Part shown: piece after piece, positions 18,701 to 32,921 of the stretch
Layout: every line of letters starts with the position of its first letter
Position numbering within the stretch: the first letter of the stretch is position 1
Origin: Enterococcus innesii
GTDB lineage: Bacteria; Bacillota; Bacilli; Lactobacillales; Enterococcaceae
Reading direction: 5' to 3'
NCBI GenBank assembly: GCA_018982785.1
Contig: JAHHEN010000007.1
Span: 186,001-250,000 of the forward strand
DNA length: 64,000 bases
Notes under the pieces: model-generated
Database searches by the model: none
Seen by the model: only the letters and a program-made list of their open reading frames with translations
Told to the model about the DNA's origin: nothing
Made by a program: the position numbers and the translations under genes

Positions 18701-21700
18701 AATCACCGTAGCGCAGATTGTCGATCCGTTCAATGGCGTTGCCGTTTTCCATGATCTGATTGTTTTTCACCACCAGATTCGACAAGATGACTTCATAGGT
18801 ATTTTGCGCATTTTTGCGGCTTAGTTGGAAAACTGCTTCTTCATCGATCCCTCGTTCTTTCGTGCCATCGGCATCGTATTTCACGATCGTCAAGGAGCCG
18901 TTCGTCCCAGAAGAGGTTCCGCTACCGTCTGTCGATTTGATGGTAACTTCTTTGGTCACTGTGTGAATTTCGATCTCACTACCCGTCAAATTGACACTAT
19001 TGGCCACCCGTTCATTGTTCAAAATCCCGGGATCAAGTTGTGTTTGATAAACGATAAAGTACGGTTTATCAATCAATTCTTCAAAAGCGATCACTAACGA
19101 TTGCGTCCCTGCGACCACATCCGAGGTGATTTTCGGATTGTCTTCGTTGGTGAAGGTGACTTTTTCCCCTTTTTCCCAAGTGCCATTGTTTAAGACCGCT
19201 TCATACACATCTACGATCACGTTATCGTCGGCATCGCGTAAAAAGGTGTGCTGATTGTAGTTGATGGTATCGGTCACTACCGCATTGTGGATTTTGCGAC
19301 TGTCAGCGTTGATCATGATTTCCCAATCGAGCAACCGATTGTTCTCGGCATTCTGGCTGCCGTTTTTCATCAACCAGTCCGTTTTCGCAGACTTGTCGAC
19401 TTGGCCATCGGCAGTCAACGTTGTGTCATTGTCCGTCAATGTAATAGTATTTTTGTAGGTAAATACTTCTTCAGATGCTTCCGTTGCCAAGAAGACCGCC
19501 AGTGTTTCTGACGTTTCTTTCAGCAAGGTGATCGTAACTTTCTTCGTGTCAGGGTCATAAGTGTAACTGTAATCCTCGTTTAGCACCAATTGCTCTTTCA
19601 GTGCTCTGACTTGTGTCGTATATCCAGTTACCGTGACCGTGTAAAGCGCCAAGTCTTTCAAAGTTTGGCCTTCTTGCAGCTGGTCCGTGATGGTTGCATC
19701 TTTATTGATTTTTTCTTTGTACGTATTGAATAGCCCCATCCAATAGACTTGATCGCTTGAAGCAGTCTGCTCATCAAAAATAGTTCCTAGATTCCGGCCT
19801 AATACAGCGGTAATCGCTTTGGCGACATCTTCCCCTTCACCAATGAATAGGCCGTATTTCAAGGCATTTTTTAACCAGTTGGTATCCATCCAAGTATTGG
19901 ATTCAGAAGCTTCCGTGAACGTATTGCCAGCTTCATCTTTATAATGGACAAACGCTGCATTACTAAACCGGCTGCTAGAACTTCCTAATGCGATCTGTTG
20001 TGAAACATCGAAGCTGGTTTTGAAATTAACAGTGATCGTTGCCGAGGTCGTTTGGTACGCCCCTTGCAGCTTGATGCGAAAACCAGTCTCAAGTTCCTTC
20101 GTTGAGCCATCGGCTAGCGTTTTCGTTTCTGTGATCTGCTCTAACGTATAGTCGGTATTGAGCTCTAAAGGCTCGGTCACCCCGCTGGCTGTCACTACTA
20201 GCGTATCCGCCAATAAAGCTAAAGCACTGCTGTTTGCGCCAGAGATCAATTGATAGCGGTCTTCTATAATCAGGTCGCTAACTTTTTGCTGATTGGTATT
20301 AGCTTCAATTTTCCATGCGACAGTCTTCGCCTCATAATCTTTAGTGCCAGCGGTTTTCACGACACCGATCGTTTTGGTTGGTGTCACTGTGCCGCTGCCC
20401 GTCAACGAGGTATTTTGATTGTCGCGGATCGAAGCGTAATTGTATATACGGGTATCGGCTAAAACCGATTCATACAACTGGGTGTCGTATTGGATCTTGT
20501 AGTAGCCAGCTTTGGCAAACGTGATGCCAAAGCGTACGATTTCCCCCTCTTTGTCCAGCTGGTATGTCCCATCAAAGGACCAATCTCTGAAGGGATTGGA
20601 TTACCGTCTTTGTCAGTGATCACCAAAGTTTCTGGAACAAAAAAGTGCAAGGCTTTTTCAGGATCTGTTCCCGAGTAGGTCTGATCCAAAACTCTGGCTT
20701 GATCTTTGTCCAATGTAACGGAAATTTCCCAAGATGCTCGTTTCGTTTCTGGATCGTAGCCTTTAAATCGTTTGTATTCTGATTGTTCATCATAGGTAAC
20801 CGTTGCTTCTGCGGTTTTTTCTGTAAAATCGCTACCGTTGATTGTTGCCGTGTTTTTGAAAGAAGAAGCCGTTGGATCGGTGACTGCACTATTGATCACG
20901 ATGCGGACCGGTTGATTAACCGTTTGATTGAAAGTAAACGTATTGTTAACACTGTTAAACGTATATAAGCCATCGGTACGAATCCATTCATCGGTGGATT
21001 CATCGTACAAGTAGCCTGTCGAGGTACTATAAGCTAATCCTTGTGGCATCTTATCGGTAATCACCACATCATGCAATTCACGACTGGCTTGGTTAAAAAT
21101 AATTTCCCAGACCACTGCACCGCTGGAAGTCACGTTACCCGTCTTAATGATATCGACCTCATAAATAGGTAATGTAATGATGATCTCATGGCCATCTTCA
21201 TCGTAAATCCCGGTAGGAATGGTCACTTCCTCAGTAACGGTGCTTACACTTAATTCAGTGATCAGATCAATAGTCCCTGAGCGGTTGGAAAGTGTTTGTG
21301 CTGCCTCATTAAAAGTAACGGTCAATGTACCATCGAGTGCTAAGGTAAAGCTTCCAATCGATTGTCCGCCGGAACGGGTCAATTCACCACTGACGGTGTT
21401 ATGAATGGCAAAATAATTCGGTAATTGATACGTATAATAATCACCAGCGCGAATTTCTTCCGTATCTGCTAACGACCAGTCAAAATGAATTTTGATATTG
21501 TCATTATACATCGGTGGATTTTCGGCAGTGAAGGGTTGATCGTTTAAGTCAGTGATTCGGACATTGTCAAAAAGCTGTACTCCCCGTTCATTCAGGTTGG
21601 CACTAAGATTTTCAGCGGTAGTAGAAGCTTCCGTTTCCGTCTCTGTCTCAGTATCTGGTGCTCGGGGTTGAATGCTGTTTTGATTCAGTGTCGAAGATGC

Positions 21701-21970
21701 TTGGGTGGCTTGACTTTCACTAGGGACGGTTGCTTGTTCTTCTTCTGCTTGACTCGTTGCTGACTGAACTACTCCCGCTGTCGATGAATCCGTGGGTACT
21801 TTTTCCGTATCGATCGTTCCGGTCACAGGTTCAGAACTTTCCAGCGTATCAGTCGTTCTTTCGGTACTTTCGGTTGCATTGATTGCTTCTGCTAGAATGA
21901 TCGTTGGTTCACAAAAAATGGAACCAAGCAAGACTAGCAAACATATATAGATAGAAAATTGTTTTTTCAT
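15776..21970 (-). CDS. Large cell-wall-anchored repeat adhesin / pilin-like protein (two frameshift sites)
   Basis: Reading through two breaks gives ~2065 aa. Order: signal peptide (MKKQFSIYICLLVLLGSIFC), a Ser/Thr/Glu-rich linker, adhesin domains (FDNVRITDLNDQPF onward, ~120-600), a SpaA/Cna_B-like domain (GSLTIVKYDADGT, ~1080-1170), then eight ~98-aa repeats of the streptococcal pilin isopeptide type. Each repeat has VLTGRxLxANEFxFEL, ITYDTKELAVVVTVTD and VFENDYTPKAG. It ends with LPKTN, a hydrophobic stretch and ERKKR. Breaks are near 20590 (one A lost) and 17582-17585 (one T and one G lost relative to sister repeats). The three restored bases make the length divisible by three. The motif LPKTN rather than LPxTG is unusual. 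The protein is anchored by sortase and may bind host matrix. An Mga-type regulator is divergent. Confidence 0.85.
15915..18560 (-). repeat. Eight tandem ~290-base repeats in the adhesin gene
   Basis: Near-identical blocks begin on the minus strand with the codons for AGSVVLSAEKVLTGR and end with those for QVFENDYTPK. The inner repeats are most alike, the first and last most diverged, as expected for repeats homogenised by recombination. Copy number is likely to vary between strains and to be hard to assemble. Confidence 0.85.
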
Positions 21971-22155
21971 AATTGTTCATTCCTTTTTATAAATTTTTTT
22001 CAATTGATCTCGGAAGTGCTCTGCGCATAACATTGTTCAACAGTGAGCAATATATCCCAATAAACAACTGCTTTTTGCCTCCTCACTAAGGTTCAATCAT
22101 TTTGGTCTTTGCTACTTGTATCAAACGTATTACTACTATTCCACACTTCTATTTT

Positions 22156-22235
22156 CCCAAAATTTTGGGGTGGGATGTATTCAAAAAAAATACAACACGC
22201 AATTTTTTTGAATACATGTAAAAACGTGATACTAT
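22156..22235 (+). promoter_or_regulatory. Divergent regulatory region with two palindromes and the regulator promoter
   Basis: A perfect 14-base palindrome CCCAAAATTTTGGG lies at 22156-22169. An inverted repeat follows: ATGTATTCAAAAAAA (22175-22189) with TTTTTTTGAATACAT (22203-22217). Its right arm overlaps a likely -35 box TTGAAT (22208-22213), which is 16 bases from TACTAT (22230-22235) ahead of the Mga-like gene. These are candidate autoregulatory or cross-regulatory sites. Confidence 0.55.
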
Positions 22236-22263
22236 TTACTTAAAAGGGGGCTCGACGGGCATC

Positions 22264-23682
22264 ATGTTACGGAAATTGTTATCATCTACAACACAAAAGA
22301 AACTACAGCTGATTGAGTATTTATTAGACGATCAGGGAACGAGTCTTCACGATTTGGCAGTGAAATTTTCCATCTCAATGTCTGCAGCGAAAACCTATAT
22401 CGCGGAAATCGACAATGAATTTTCGTTTCTGGACTTACAATTTGACGATTATTCAGCTGTTCGCCTACACTTGCATCCTTTCGCTACTCGACTAGACGTA
22501 TACAGCCATTTTTTAAATCGCTCGTCTGCGTTTCAATTGTTAGAACTACTCTTCTCATCAAGTTTCACTAGTTATGACATGCTGGCACTAGAATTAAATT
22601 TAAGCAAGTCATCGATCATTCGTTTGATCAAGAGGATCAATTTGGTTCTGGCACCGTATGATTTCTTCATCGCAACCAAGCCCATCCAGTTAAAAGGAAA
22701 TGAACACAACATTCGGCAATTTTTTCTGATTTTTTTCTTAGAGAAGTACCAGTATGAATTTGTGGATGCCAACATTAACCAAGAACAGGATTTCTTGAAG
22801 ATCGCCCGTATCATGGCAGCTGCGACGCCCCTAAAACTTTATTTTTCCGACATCAAAAAAATTGCTTTTGTAATCTACATCAACACGAAGCGCGATCGCC
22901 TATACGCTTCTAATCCCAATGGGAACCACATCGAATATTTCTTAGAGAAAATCGATTTGAGCGAATTTACTGGCTACAGTCGGGCTTATGTCGAGAAAAT
23001 GGTCGGTTATGTCACGTCCCACATTGGTCAAGACCCTGATGTCTTTCGTAAGACCAAACAAGAGTTTTATCAAATGACCAAACGTATATTTAAAAAATAC
23101 AACTACCATGAAGCCAATTTTGAAGAGAAGCTCGACGCCGTGGTCTTTTCTTATTTTCTTGGGATCAACTTGCAGGTTCCTTACTGCATCTTGGATGATC
23201 GCTTTGCTCGTTTTGTCAATAACTGTGATTTGGTCCAACAGACAGTCAATCAAGACATCGTTCAGGTTTTGACCCATTCGAATTTGCCAATCATTCGTCC
23301 AAGTACGATCAATTACCTAATTTATATTTTCCATACCTCTTTTCCAAATTTCGCCAAAGAAATCATCGATACCCACGCTGACTTTCGCTTAGCTTTGTTT
23401 TATGATACAAATAGTTACCATACGGAATTTATCCAGACGAAAATCCAACAGTTTATTCCTTATCAGCTAACAATCACGATTTTAAATCCTCTGGACTCGT
23501 TTTCTCTGACCAAACTGGACGAGACTTATGATTTGATCATCGGCAATTTGACCCCCTCCTGCAGAAAAAATGTGTTTCATTATGCAGACATCAACCTGAC
23601 TTCGAATGATTTGGCGTTTATCGCTCGGCAGATTCAGGAAAAGGGGATTCGGATGCTGCAAGAACGGCAAGAGGAAAACTAA
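22264..23682 (+). CDS. Mga/AtxA-family transcriptional regulator
   Basis: A 472-aa protein. Two N-terminal helix-turn-helix domains (residues ~10-55: SLHDLAVKFSISMSAAKTYI; and ~85-130: YDMLALELNLSKSSIIRLIKRI) match the HTH_Mga arrangement. A PRD-like helical middle and an EIIB-like C-terminal region follow (FRLALFYDTNSYHTEFIQTKI, then YDLIIGNLTP). Relatives such as EbpR in E. faecalis and RofA/Nra in streptococci activate pilus and adhesin genes encoded beside them. Here the gene diverges from the large adhesin gene across a 293-base region with palindromes. Control of that gene is therefore likely, though inferred. The ribosome-binding site (GGGGG) is rather far upstream. Confidence 0.8.
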   Translation: MLRKLLSSTTQKKLQLIEYLLDDQGTSLHDLAVKFSISMSAAKTYIAEIDNEFSFLDLQFDDYSAVRLHLHPFATRLDVYSHFLNRSSAFQLLELLFSSSFTSYDMLALELNLSKSSIIRLIKRINLVLAPYDFFIATKPIQLKGNEHNIRQFFLIFFLEKYQYEFVDANINQEQDFLKIARIMAAATPLKLYFSDIKKIAFVIYINTKRDRLYASNPNGNHIEYFLEKIDLSEFTGYSRAYVEKMVGYVTSHIGQDPDVFRKTKQEFYQMTKRIFKKYNYHEANFEEKLDAVVFSYFLGINLQVPYCILDDRFARFVNNCDLVQQTVNQDIVQVLTHSNLPIIRPSTINYLIYIFHTSFPNFAKEIIDTHADFRLALFYDTNSYHTEFIQTKIQQFIPYQLTITILNPLDSFSLTKLDETYDLIIGNLTPSCRKNVFHYADINLTSNDLAFIARQIQEKGIRMLQERQEEN

Positions 23683-23695
23683 TAAACCAAAAAAG

Positions 23696-23773
23696 CACCT
23701 TCGAAAGAGTTGAATAACATACGCCAAAGAACAATTTGAGCGCATGTCGGGATTCATCATACTTTCGAAGGTG
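23696..23773. terminator. Long-looped stem after the Mga-like gene
   Basis: CACCTTCGAAAG (23696-23707) pairs perfectly with CTTTCGAAGGTG (23762-23773) across a 54-base loop. An A run stands before it and ATTTCTTTT follows. It probably terminates the regulator transcript. The large loop is unusual for a plain terminator. Confidence 0.55.
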
Positions 23774-23822
23774 ATTTCTTTTGCACATATGACCTAACAA
23801 CATTCATTTCTATAATATAAAC

Positions 23823-23861
23823 AAAAAAAGCTTGCCATTCCGAAGAATGACAAGCTTTTCC
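23823..23861. terminator. rpoC terminator
   Basis: AAGCTTGcCATTC pairs with GAATGaCAAGCTT around CCGAA, flanked by an A run (23823-23829) that is the T tract for the leftward rpoB-rpoC transcript. Confidence 0.85.
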
Positions 23862-23894
23862 TTCACACTGAGTCAATCAGGTGCTGGGCATTGA

Positions 23895-26800
23895 TTAGTT
23901 TTGGCTGTTCAATGCGTCTTCAGCAGCCATTTGTGCTTCGATGTCTGAGATGCTGTAGACATTTTCGCTGGCAACTGTTACTTCTTTTGGTTCCATTTCA
24001 CGGTAACGAGGCATACCAGTACCAGCTGGGATGATCTTACCGATGATAACATTTTCTTTCAATCCAAGAAGTGGATCTTTCTTGCCGCGGATCGCTGCAT
24101 CGGTCAACACACGAGTGGTTTCTTGGAAGGACGCAGCAGACAAGAAGCTGTTGGTTTCCAAGGATGCTTTCGTGATCCCTAATAGGACTGGACGGCTAGT
24201 TGCAGGAACGCCGCCGGCTACTAATGTGTCGTAGTTGCGGTCTTTAAAGTCGGCGATATCCAACAATGTTCCTGGCAAGATGCCTGAATCACCTGGATCC
24301 ATGACGCGGACTTTACGCAGCATTTGACGAACCATTACTTCGATATGTTTGTCGCCGATTTCTACCCCTTGCATACGGTACACGCGTTGAACTTCCCGTA
24401 ATAGGTAGTTTTCAACAGACAAGACATCGCGAACTTGTAACAGTTGTTTTGGATCGATCGATCCTTCTGTCAATGGTGCACCACGATGGATAAAGTCGCC
24501 TTCTGCTACTTTCATCCGGGCAGTATAAGGAACGGTATACGTACGCGTATCGGTTTCCCCTTTGATGGTCACTTCTTTGGTCCGAGTTGAAGGATCTTCT
24601 GAGATATCGATGACTTCTCCGGTAACTTCGGTAATGACCGCTTGTCCTTTCGGATTACGGGCTTCAAAGATTTCTTGGACACGAGGGAGACCTTGCGTGA
24701 TATCGTCTCCGGCAACCCCGCCGGTATGGAAGGTACGCATGGTCAACTGAGTACCAGGTTCACCGATTGATTGGGCAGCGATGGTACCGACTGCTTCCCC
24801 AACTTCAACTTCAGAACCAGTGGCTAAGTTGCGGCCATAACAATGTTTACACACACCATGTTTGGTGTTACATGTAAAGACAGAGCGAATCGATACTGTT
24901 TCGATGCCAGCATCTACCGTTGCTTTGGCTAGGTCTTCGGTGATCAATTGGTTGACCCCAAGAATCACTTCGCCAGTTTCCGGATGGATGATTGATTTAC
25001 GAGTGTAACGACCAACTAAACGTTCTTCTAAGGATTCGATGATTTCGTTTCCTTCGCGAATTGCTTGAATATCTAAACCACGGTCAGTGCCACAATCGTC
25101 TTCACGGATGATGACATCTTGGGCAACGTCAACGAGACGACGTGTCAAGTAACCGGAATCGGCTGTTTTCAAGGCGGTATCGGTCATCCCTTTACGGGCA
25201 CCATGGGTCGAGATAAACATTTCCAAGACAGATAGACCTTCACGGAAGTTTGAGATGATCGGCAATTCCATGATACGTCCGTTAGGCGCGGCCATCAATC
25301 CACGCATCCCAGCAAGCTGAGTAAAGTTGGAGATGTTACCACGGGCACCGGAATCAGACATCATGAAGATTGGGTTTTTCGCTTCCAATGATTCCATCAG
25401 TTTTAACTGAATTTCATCTTTGGCTGCATTCCAAACACCAATAACTCGTTCATAACGCTCGTCATCGGTAATTAACCCACGACGGAATTGTTTCGTGATC
25501 GTTTCTACTTGTTTGTGGGCATTGTCGATGATTTCATGTTTTTCGTGCAAGTTCATGATATCAGCGATACCAACGGTGATACCCGCCATTGTTGAGTGGC
25601 TGTATCCTAGGTCTTTCATGCGGTCAAGCATGCGTGACGTTTCAGTGATGCGGAAACGTTTGAAGACTTCTGAAATGATGTTTCCTAAGTTTTTCTTCTT
25701 GAATGGGCCAACAAGCTCTTGTTCTTTGATGAAGGCAGGCACATCTGTACCAGCTTCAATAAAGTACTTGTCTGGTGTTTGAACCGTCAAGTTGTAGTCT
25801 GTCGGTTCGTTCAAGAATGGGAATTCTGGGGGCATGATCGAGTTGAAGATCACTTTACCCACTGTTGTTACCATCAAACGTTGTTTTTGTTCAGACGTGA
25901 ACGGTTTGTCCCCTAAAGTGTTTGGATTGATGGCGATCCGTGTGTGTAAATGCACGTAGCCATTGCGCCATGCCGTAACTGCTTCGTCCATGTCACGGAA
26001 GATCATGCCTTCCCCTTCACGGCCTTCTTCTTCCATCGTCAAGTAGTAGTTCCCTAGGACCATATCCTGAGATGGTGTTACAACTGGTTTTCCGTCTTTT
26101 GGATTCAAAATGTTTTGGGCTGCTAACATCAGCATACGTGCTTCTGCTTGCGCTTCTTCGTTCAATGGTACGTGAACGGCCATTTGGTCTCCATCGAAAT
26201 CGGCATTGTAGGCTTCACAAACAAGTGGGTGCAAACGAATGGCACGGCCTTCAACTAAGACTGGTTCAAATGCTTGGATACCTAATCTGTGAAGCGTAGG
26301 TGCCCGGTTCAATAGCACTGGATGTTCTCTGATAACATCTTCTAAGACATCCCAAACTTCGTCTTCTTGACGTTCGATTTTGCGTTTGGCATTTTTGATG
26401 TTTGACGCGATTTCACGAGAAACAAGTTCCCGCATCACGAATGGTTTGAACAACTCGATCGCCATTTCTTTTGGCAGACCACATTGATACATTTTAAGGA
26501 ATGGACCAACGACGATAACTGAACGACCTGAGTAGTCGACCCGTTTTCCTAGCAAGTTTTGACGGAAACGACCTTGTTTCCCTTTCAACATGTGAGAAAG
26601 AGATTTCAATGGGCGGTTCCCTGGACCTGCAACTGGACGGCCGCGACGACCGTTATCGATCAAGGCATCAACTGCTTCTTGCAGCATCCGTTTTTCATTT
26701 TGAACGATGATGTTTGGTGCATTCAAGTCTAACAAGCGTTTCAAACGGTTGTTACGGTTGATTACACGACGATACAAGTCGTTCAAGTCACTTGTGGCAA

Positions 26801-27566
26801 AACGTCCACCTTCTAATTGCACCATTGGGCGCAAATCAGGCGGGATAACTGGGATAACGTCCATGACCATCCAGCTTGGTTTGTTTCCTGAAGCACGGAA
26901 TGCTTCTAAGATATCCAAACGGCGGATCGCACGGGTCCGTTTTTGACCAGTTGCGTTTTTCAATTCTTCTTTTAATTCAGCAACTTCGCCTTCAAGATCA
27001 ACGCCATCTAATAATTGTTTGATGGCTTCGGCACCCATCGCTGCTGAAAATTCTTGACCGTATTGGTCACGTTTTTCACGGTATTCCCGTTCAGTCAATA
27101 GTTGTTTTTTCTCAAGGCTGGTGTTTCCTGGTTCAATCACTACGTATGAAGCAAAGTAGATGATTTCTTCCAATGCACGTGGGCTCATGTCTAGGACAAG
27201 ACCCATCCGTGAAGGAATGCCTTTGAAGTACCAAATGTGTGATACTGGTGCTGCTAATTCAATGTGTCCCATGCGTTCACGACGCACTTTTGAACGTGTT
27301 ACTTCCACGCCGCAACGGTCACAAACGATGCCTTTATAGCGGATCCGTTTGTATTTGCCGCAAGCACATTCCCAGTCTTTGGTTGGACCGAAAATACGCT
27401 CGTCAAACAACCCTTCGCGTTCAGGTTTTAACGTACGGTAGTTAATGGTTTCTGGTTTTTTTACTTCACCATAAGACCAGCTTCTGATTTTTTCAGGAGA
27501 AGCCAAACCGATTTGCATACTTTCGAATTTATTTACATCGATCAAAAAAGGTTCCCTCCATTTCAT
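23895..27566 (-). CDS. rpoC: RNA polymerase subunit beta'
   Basis: A 1223-aa protein with no break. The N-terminal zinc ribbon [20 protein letters not shown] is at residues ~60-80. The catalytic Mg motif [14 protein letters not shown] lies near 445-460. The second zinc cluster has [16 protein letters not shown], followed by [25 protein letters not shown] of the trigger-helix region. This is the Firmicutes-type beta', without large insertions. It follows rpoB with a 66-base gap that contains a hairpin, in the same operon. Confidence 0.99.
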   Translation of the reverse strand: MKWREPFLIDVNKFESMQIGLASPEKIRSWSYGEVKKPETINYRTLKPEREGLFDERIFGPTKDWECACGKYKRIRYKGIVCDRCGVEVTRSKVRRERMGHIELAAPVSHIWYFKGIPSRMGLVLDMSPRALEEIIYFASYVVIEPGNTSLEKKQLLTEREYREKRDQYGQEFSAAMGAEAIKQLLDGVDLEGEVAELKEELKNATGQKRTRAIRRLDILEAFRASGNKPSWMVMDVIPVIPPDLRPMVQLEGGRFATSDLNDLYRRVINRNNRLKRLLDLNAPNIIVQNEKRMLQEAVDALIDNGRRGRPVAGPGNRPLKSLSHMLKGKQGRFRQNLLGKRVDYSGRSVIVVGPFLKMYQCGLPKEMAIELFKPFVMRELVSREIASNIKNAKRKIERQEDEVWDVLEDVIREHPVLLNRAPTLHRLGIQAFEPVLVEGRAIRLHPLVCEAYNADFDGDQMAVHVPLNEEAQAEARMLMLAAQNILNPKDGKPVVTPSQDMVLGNYYLTMEEEGREGEGMIFRDMDEAVTAWRNGYVHLHTRIAINPNTLGDKPFTSEQKQRLMVTTVGKVIFNSIMPPEFPFLNEPTDYNLTVQTPDKYFIEAGTDVPAFIKEQELVGPFKKKNLGNIISEVFKRFRITETSRMLDRMKDLGYSHSTMAGITVGIADIMNLHEKHEIIDNAHKQVETITKQFRRGLITDDERYERVIGVWNAAKDEIQLKLMESLEAKNPIFMMSDSGARGNISNFTQLAGMRGLMAAPNGRIMELPIISNFREGLSVLEMFISTHGARKGMTDTALKTADSGYLTRRLVDVAQDVIIREDDCGTDRGLDIQAIREGNEIIESLEERLVGRYTRKSIIHPETGEVILGVNQLITEDLAKATVDAGIETVSIRSVFTCNTKHGVCKHCYGRNLATGSEVEVGEAVGTIAAQSIGEPGTQLTMRTFHTGGVAGDDITQGLPRVQEIFEARNPKGQAVITEVTGEVIDISEDPSTRTKEVTIKGETDTRTYTVPYTARMKVAEGDFIHRGAPLTEGSIDPKQLLQVRDVLSVENYLLREVQRVYRMQGVEIGDKHIEVMVRQMLRKVRVMDPGDSGILPGTLLDIADFKDRNYDTLVAGGVPATSRPVLLGITKASLETNSFLSAASFQETTRVLTDAAIRGKKDPLLGLKENVIIGKIIPAGTGMPRYREMEPKEVTVASENVYSISDIEAQMAAEDALNSQN

Positions 27567-27593
27567 TTCATGGACATATCCGATAGAACGGGG

Positions 27594-27620
27594 GCTATTT
27601 CCGCTAGTGGCGGAAATAGC
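27594..27620. other. Intercistronic hairpin between rpoB and rpoC
   Basis: GCTATTTCCGC (27594-27604) and GCGGAAATAGC (27610-27620) form a perfect 11-base stem with a 5-base loop and no T tract. It may protect or process the rpoBC message rather than terminate it. Confidence 0.7.
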
Positions 27621-27632
27621 GAGGGCCGTCTA

Positions 27633-31259
<3,627 letters not shown>

Positions 31260-31482
31260 CTCTTCATAAAGTCTTTCAAAAAGGCTATCCGATTATTTAC
31301 AAAACTGTAACAAATATTAAATATAGGTTACAGAAAGCATTTTTTGCGGCTTTTAGGCAAAAAAAAACCAAAAATAGAACGGATGCATTGGGCATTTTCT
31401 ACTTTTGTTTCCTTATTCCTAAGCCGAAACGGACAATATTTCGTTTCTGCTTTTTTCGTTCAGATAGTTTTTGCAACTCCTT

Positions 31483-31511
31483 ATTATACAGATGAAGCAC
31501 TTTTCTGTCAA
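31483..31511 (-). promoter_or_regulatory. rpoB-rpoC promoter
   Basis: On the minus strand, a perfect TTGACA (31506-31511) and a perfect TATAAT (31483-31488) are 17 bases apart. The start site near 31476 leaves a leader of about 215 bases. The 423-base gap to birA otherwise holds a short AAAAACAG/CTGTTTTT inverted repeat (about 31570-31600) and no gene. Confidence 0.8.
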
Positions 31512-31650
31512 GCTTTCATTGGAAGTTACAATGCTTTTCTGACGCACCCATTTCCTAAGATTTTCTAAAGAAAAAAACAGGCTGGTGGGGACTGTTTTTC
31601 GTAAGAAACTACTTTGCTTTTTGCCGATTTCTTGCTATGCTAACGAAAAC

Positions 31651-31664
31651 GTTACACGTGAAAC
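31651..31664 (+). promoter_or_regulatory. Palindrome just upstream of birA
   Basis: GTTACACGTGAAAC is symmetric except for one position and lies 19 bases before the birA start. It could be an autoregulatory site, but it does not clearly match the BirA operator, so this is a weak call. Confidence 0.25.
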
Positions 31665-31682
31665 ATTAGGAAGGATATCCTT

Positions 31683-32645
31683 ATGACGACAAAAGAAAAA
31701 ATACTGACCTTATTACAAAAAGAAGATACTGTACTGTCCGGAGAAAAACTAGCCCAAGCTTTGTCGATCTCTCGTACAGCAGTCTGGAAAGCCATTAAAG
31801 AACTCGAGAAAGAAGGCTATCATTTCGAACACTTGGCCAACGGCTATCGCTTTGTCTCGGATGATCGCTACGATCAAGCAGCACTTGCGGCCGCCTTGCC
31901 GATGATCCCCACGATTCAAATCAAGGATGCTGTTGAGTCTACTATGAAAGAAGCCAAGATCGCCGCTTTGGACAGTGGACTGGCAACCCCCGCCCTTTTT
32001 TTGACCGAAACACAAACAGGCGGTCACGGCCGCTTCGAACGTCCGTTTTTCTCACCGAAAAAACAAGGGATCTATATGAGCTTGCTTTTAAAACCAAACC
32101 AAGCGTTTCAAGAATTGCCACAATATACCGTTTTGGCGGCGGTGGCAGTCGCCGAAGCCATCGACGCCCTTCTAATGAAGGAAACGGCCATTAAGTGGGT
32201 CAACGATCTGTACTTAGATGAAAAAAAAATCTGTGGTATTTTGTCTGAAGCAACCAGTGACTTTGAGACAGGCCGCATTACCTCGGTTGTGATCGGTATC
32301 GGCATCAGTTTTTCAATTCCACAACAGCAGTTTCCTGCAGAGATTCGGGAAAAAGCGACCTCACTCTTTCCTGGTGAAGAGTATCCGACCTTTTCTCGAG
32401 CAGTATTGATTCAAGAAATTTGGCGTCGGTTCTTCCAATTGTTGGCGCAGCTGCCTGACATGGATTATATGGCTCGCTATCGGCAAAAATCCTTCGTTTT
32501 GGGCCGCACCGTTCAATTTAAGCAACAAGGTGTGACCTATGAAGGGATTGCCAAAGACATTACCAACACCGGTGAATTGGTGGTGGAAACAGCGACGGAG
32601 CGCAAGGTACTTTCTTCTGGAGAAATCAGTTTGGAACGGTATTGA
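31683..32645 (+). CDS. birA: Biotin-protein ligase and biotin operon repressor
   Basis: A 320-aa bifunctional protein. The N-terminal winged helix (LSGEKLAQALSISRTAVWKAI, residues ~18-38) binds the biotin operator. The catalytic domain carries TQTGGHGRFERPFFSP (~115-130; GGHGR replaces the usual GRGR), AIKWVNDLYLDEKKICGIL and a C-terminal SH3-like cap. It makes biotinyl-5'-AMP and transfers biotin to carboxylases. It is a single-gene unit with GGAAGGATAT upstream, divergent from rpoB. Confidence 0.93.
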   Translation: MTTKEKILTLLQKEDTVLSGEKLAQALSISRTAVWKAIKELEKEGYHFEHLANGYRFVSDDRYDQAALAAALPMIPTIQIKDAVESTMKEAKIAALDSGLATPALFLTETQTGGHGRFERPFFSPKKQGIYMSLLLKPNQAFQELPQYTVLAAVAVAEAIDALLMKETAIKWVNDLYLDEKKICGILSEATSDFETGRITSVVIGIGISFSIPQQQFPAEIREKATSLFPGEEYPTFSRAVLIQEIWRRFFQLLAQLPDMDYMARYRQKSFVLGRTVQFKQQGVTYEGIAKDITNTGELVVETATERKVLSSGEISLERY

Positions 32646-32884
32646 GGCTGCTTTCGTAGGTAACCAGTCACAGCAAGCGTAAACACAAACACTCCATAAA
32701 CAGACCTGCTTATTCCGAGGGGTCAAATAAAAAGCAACCTAGGCAGCTCCCAAACAAACTTTTCTGCTACGATCAATTCCGCAGAGAAAGCGAGCCTCAT
32801 CTTTTCATAATAAGTATCATGTCGTTCTTTTATCATGTTTTTTCTACAGTTTTTATGCGCTATTTCATTCCCCACATAAAAAAG
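32646..32884. other. Gene-free stretch between birA and dmkA
   Basis: I see no supported gene here. A short minus-strand open frame (32723-32935) overlaps the shared terminator and the dmkA 3' end and has no family resemblance. Confidence 0.5.
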
Positions 32885-32921
32885 ATCGACCTGCTCTTTC
32901 AAGAGCAGGTCGATTTTTTTT
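32885..32921. terminator. Bidirectional terminator between birA and dmkA
   Basis: ATCGACCTGCTCTT (32885-32898) pairs perfectly with AAGAGCAGGTCGAT (32901-32914), with T (right) and A (left) tracts on either side. Confidence 0.9.
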
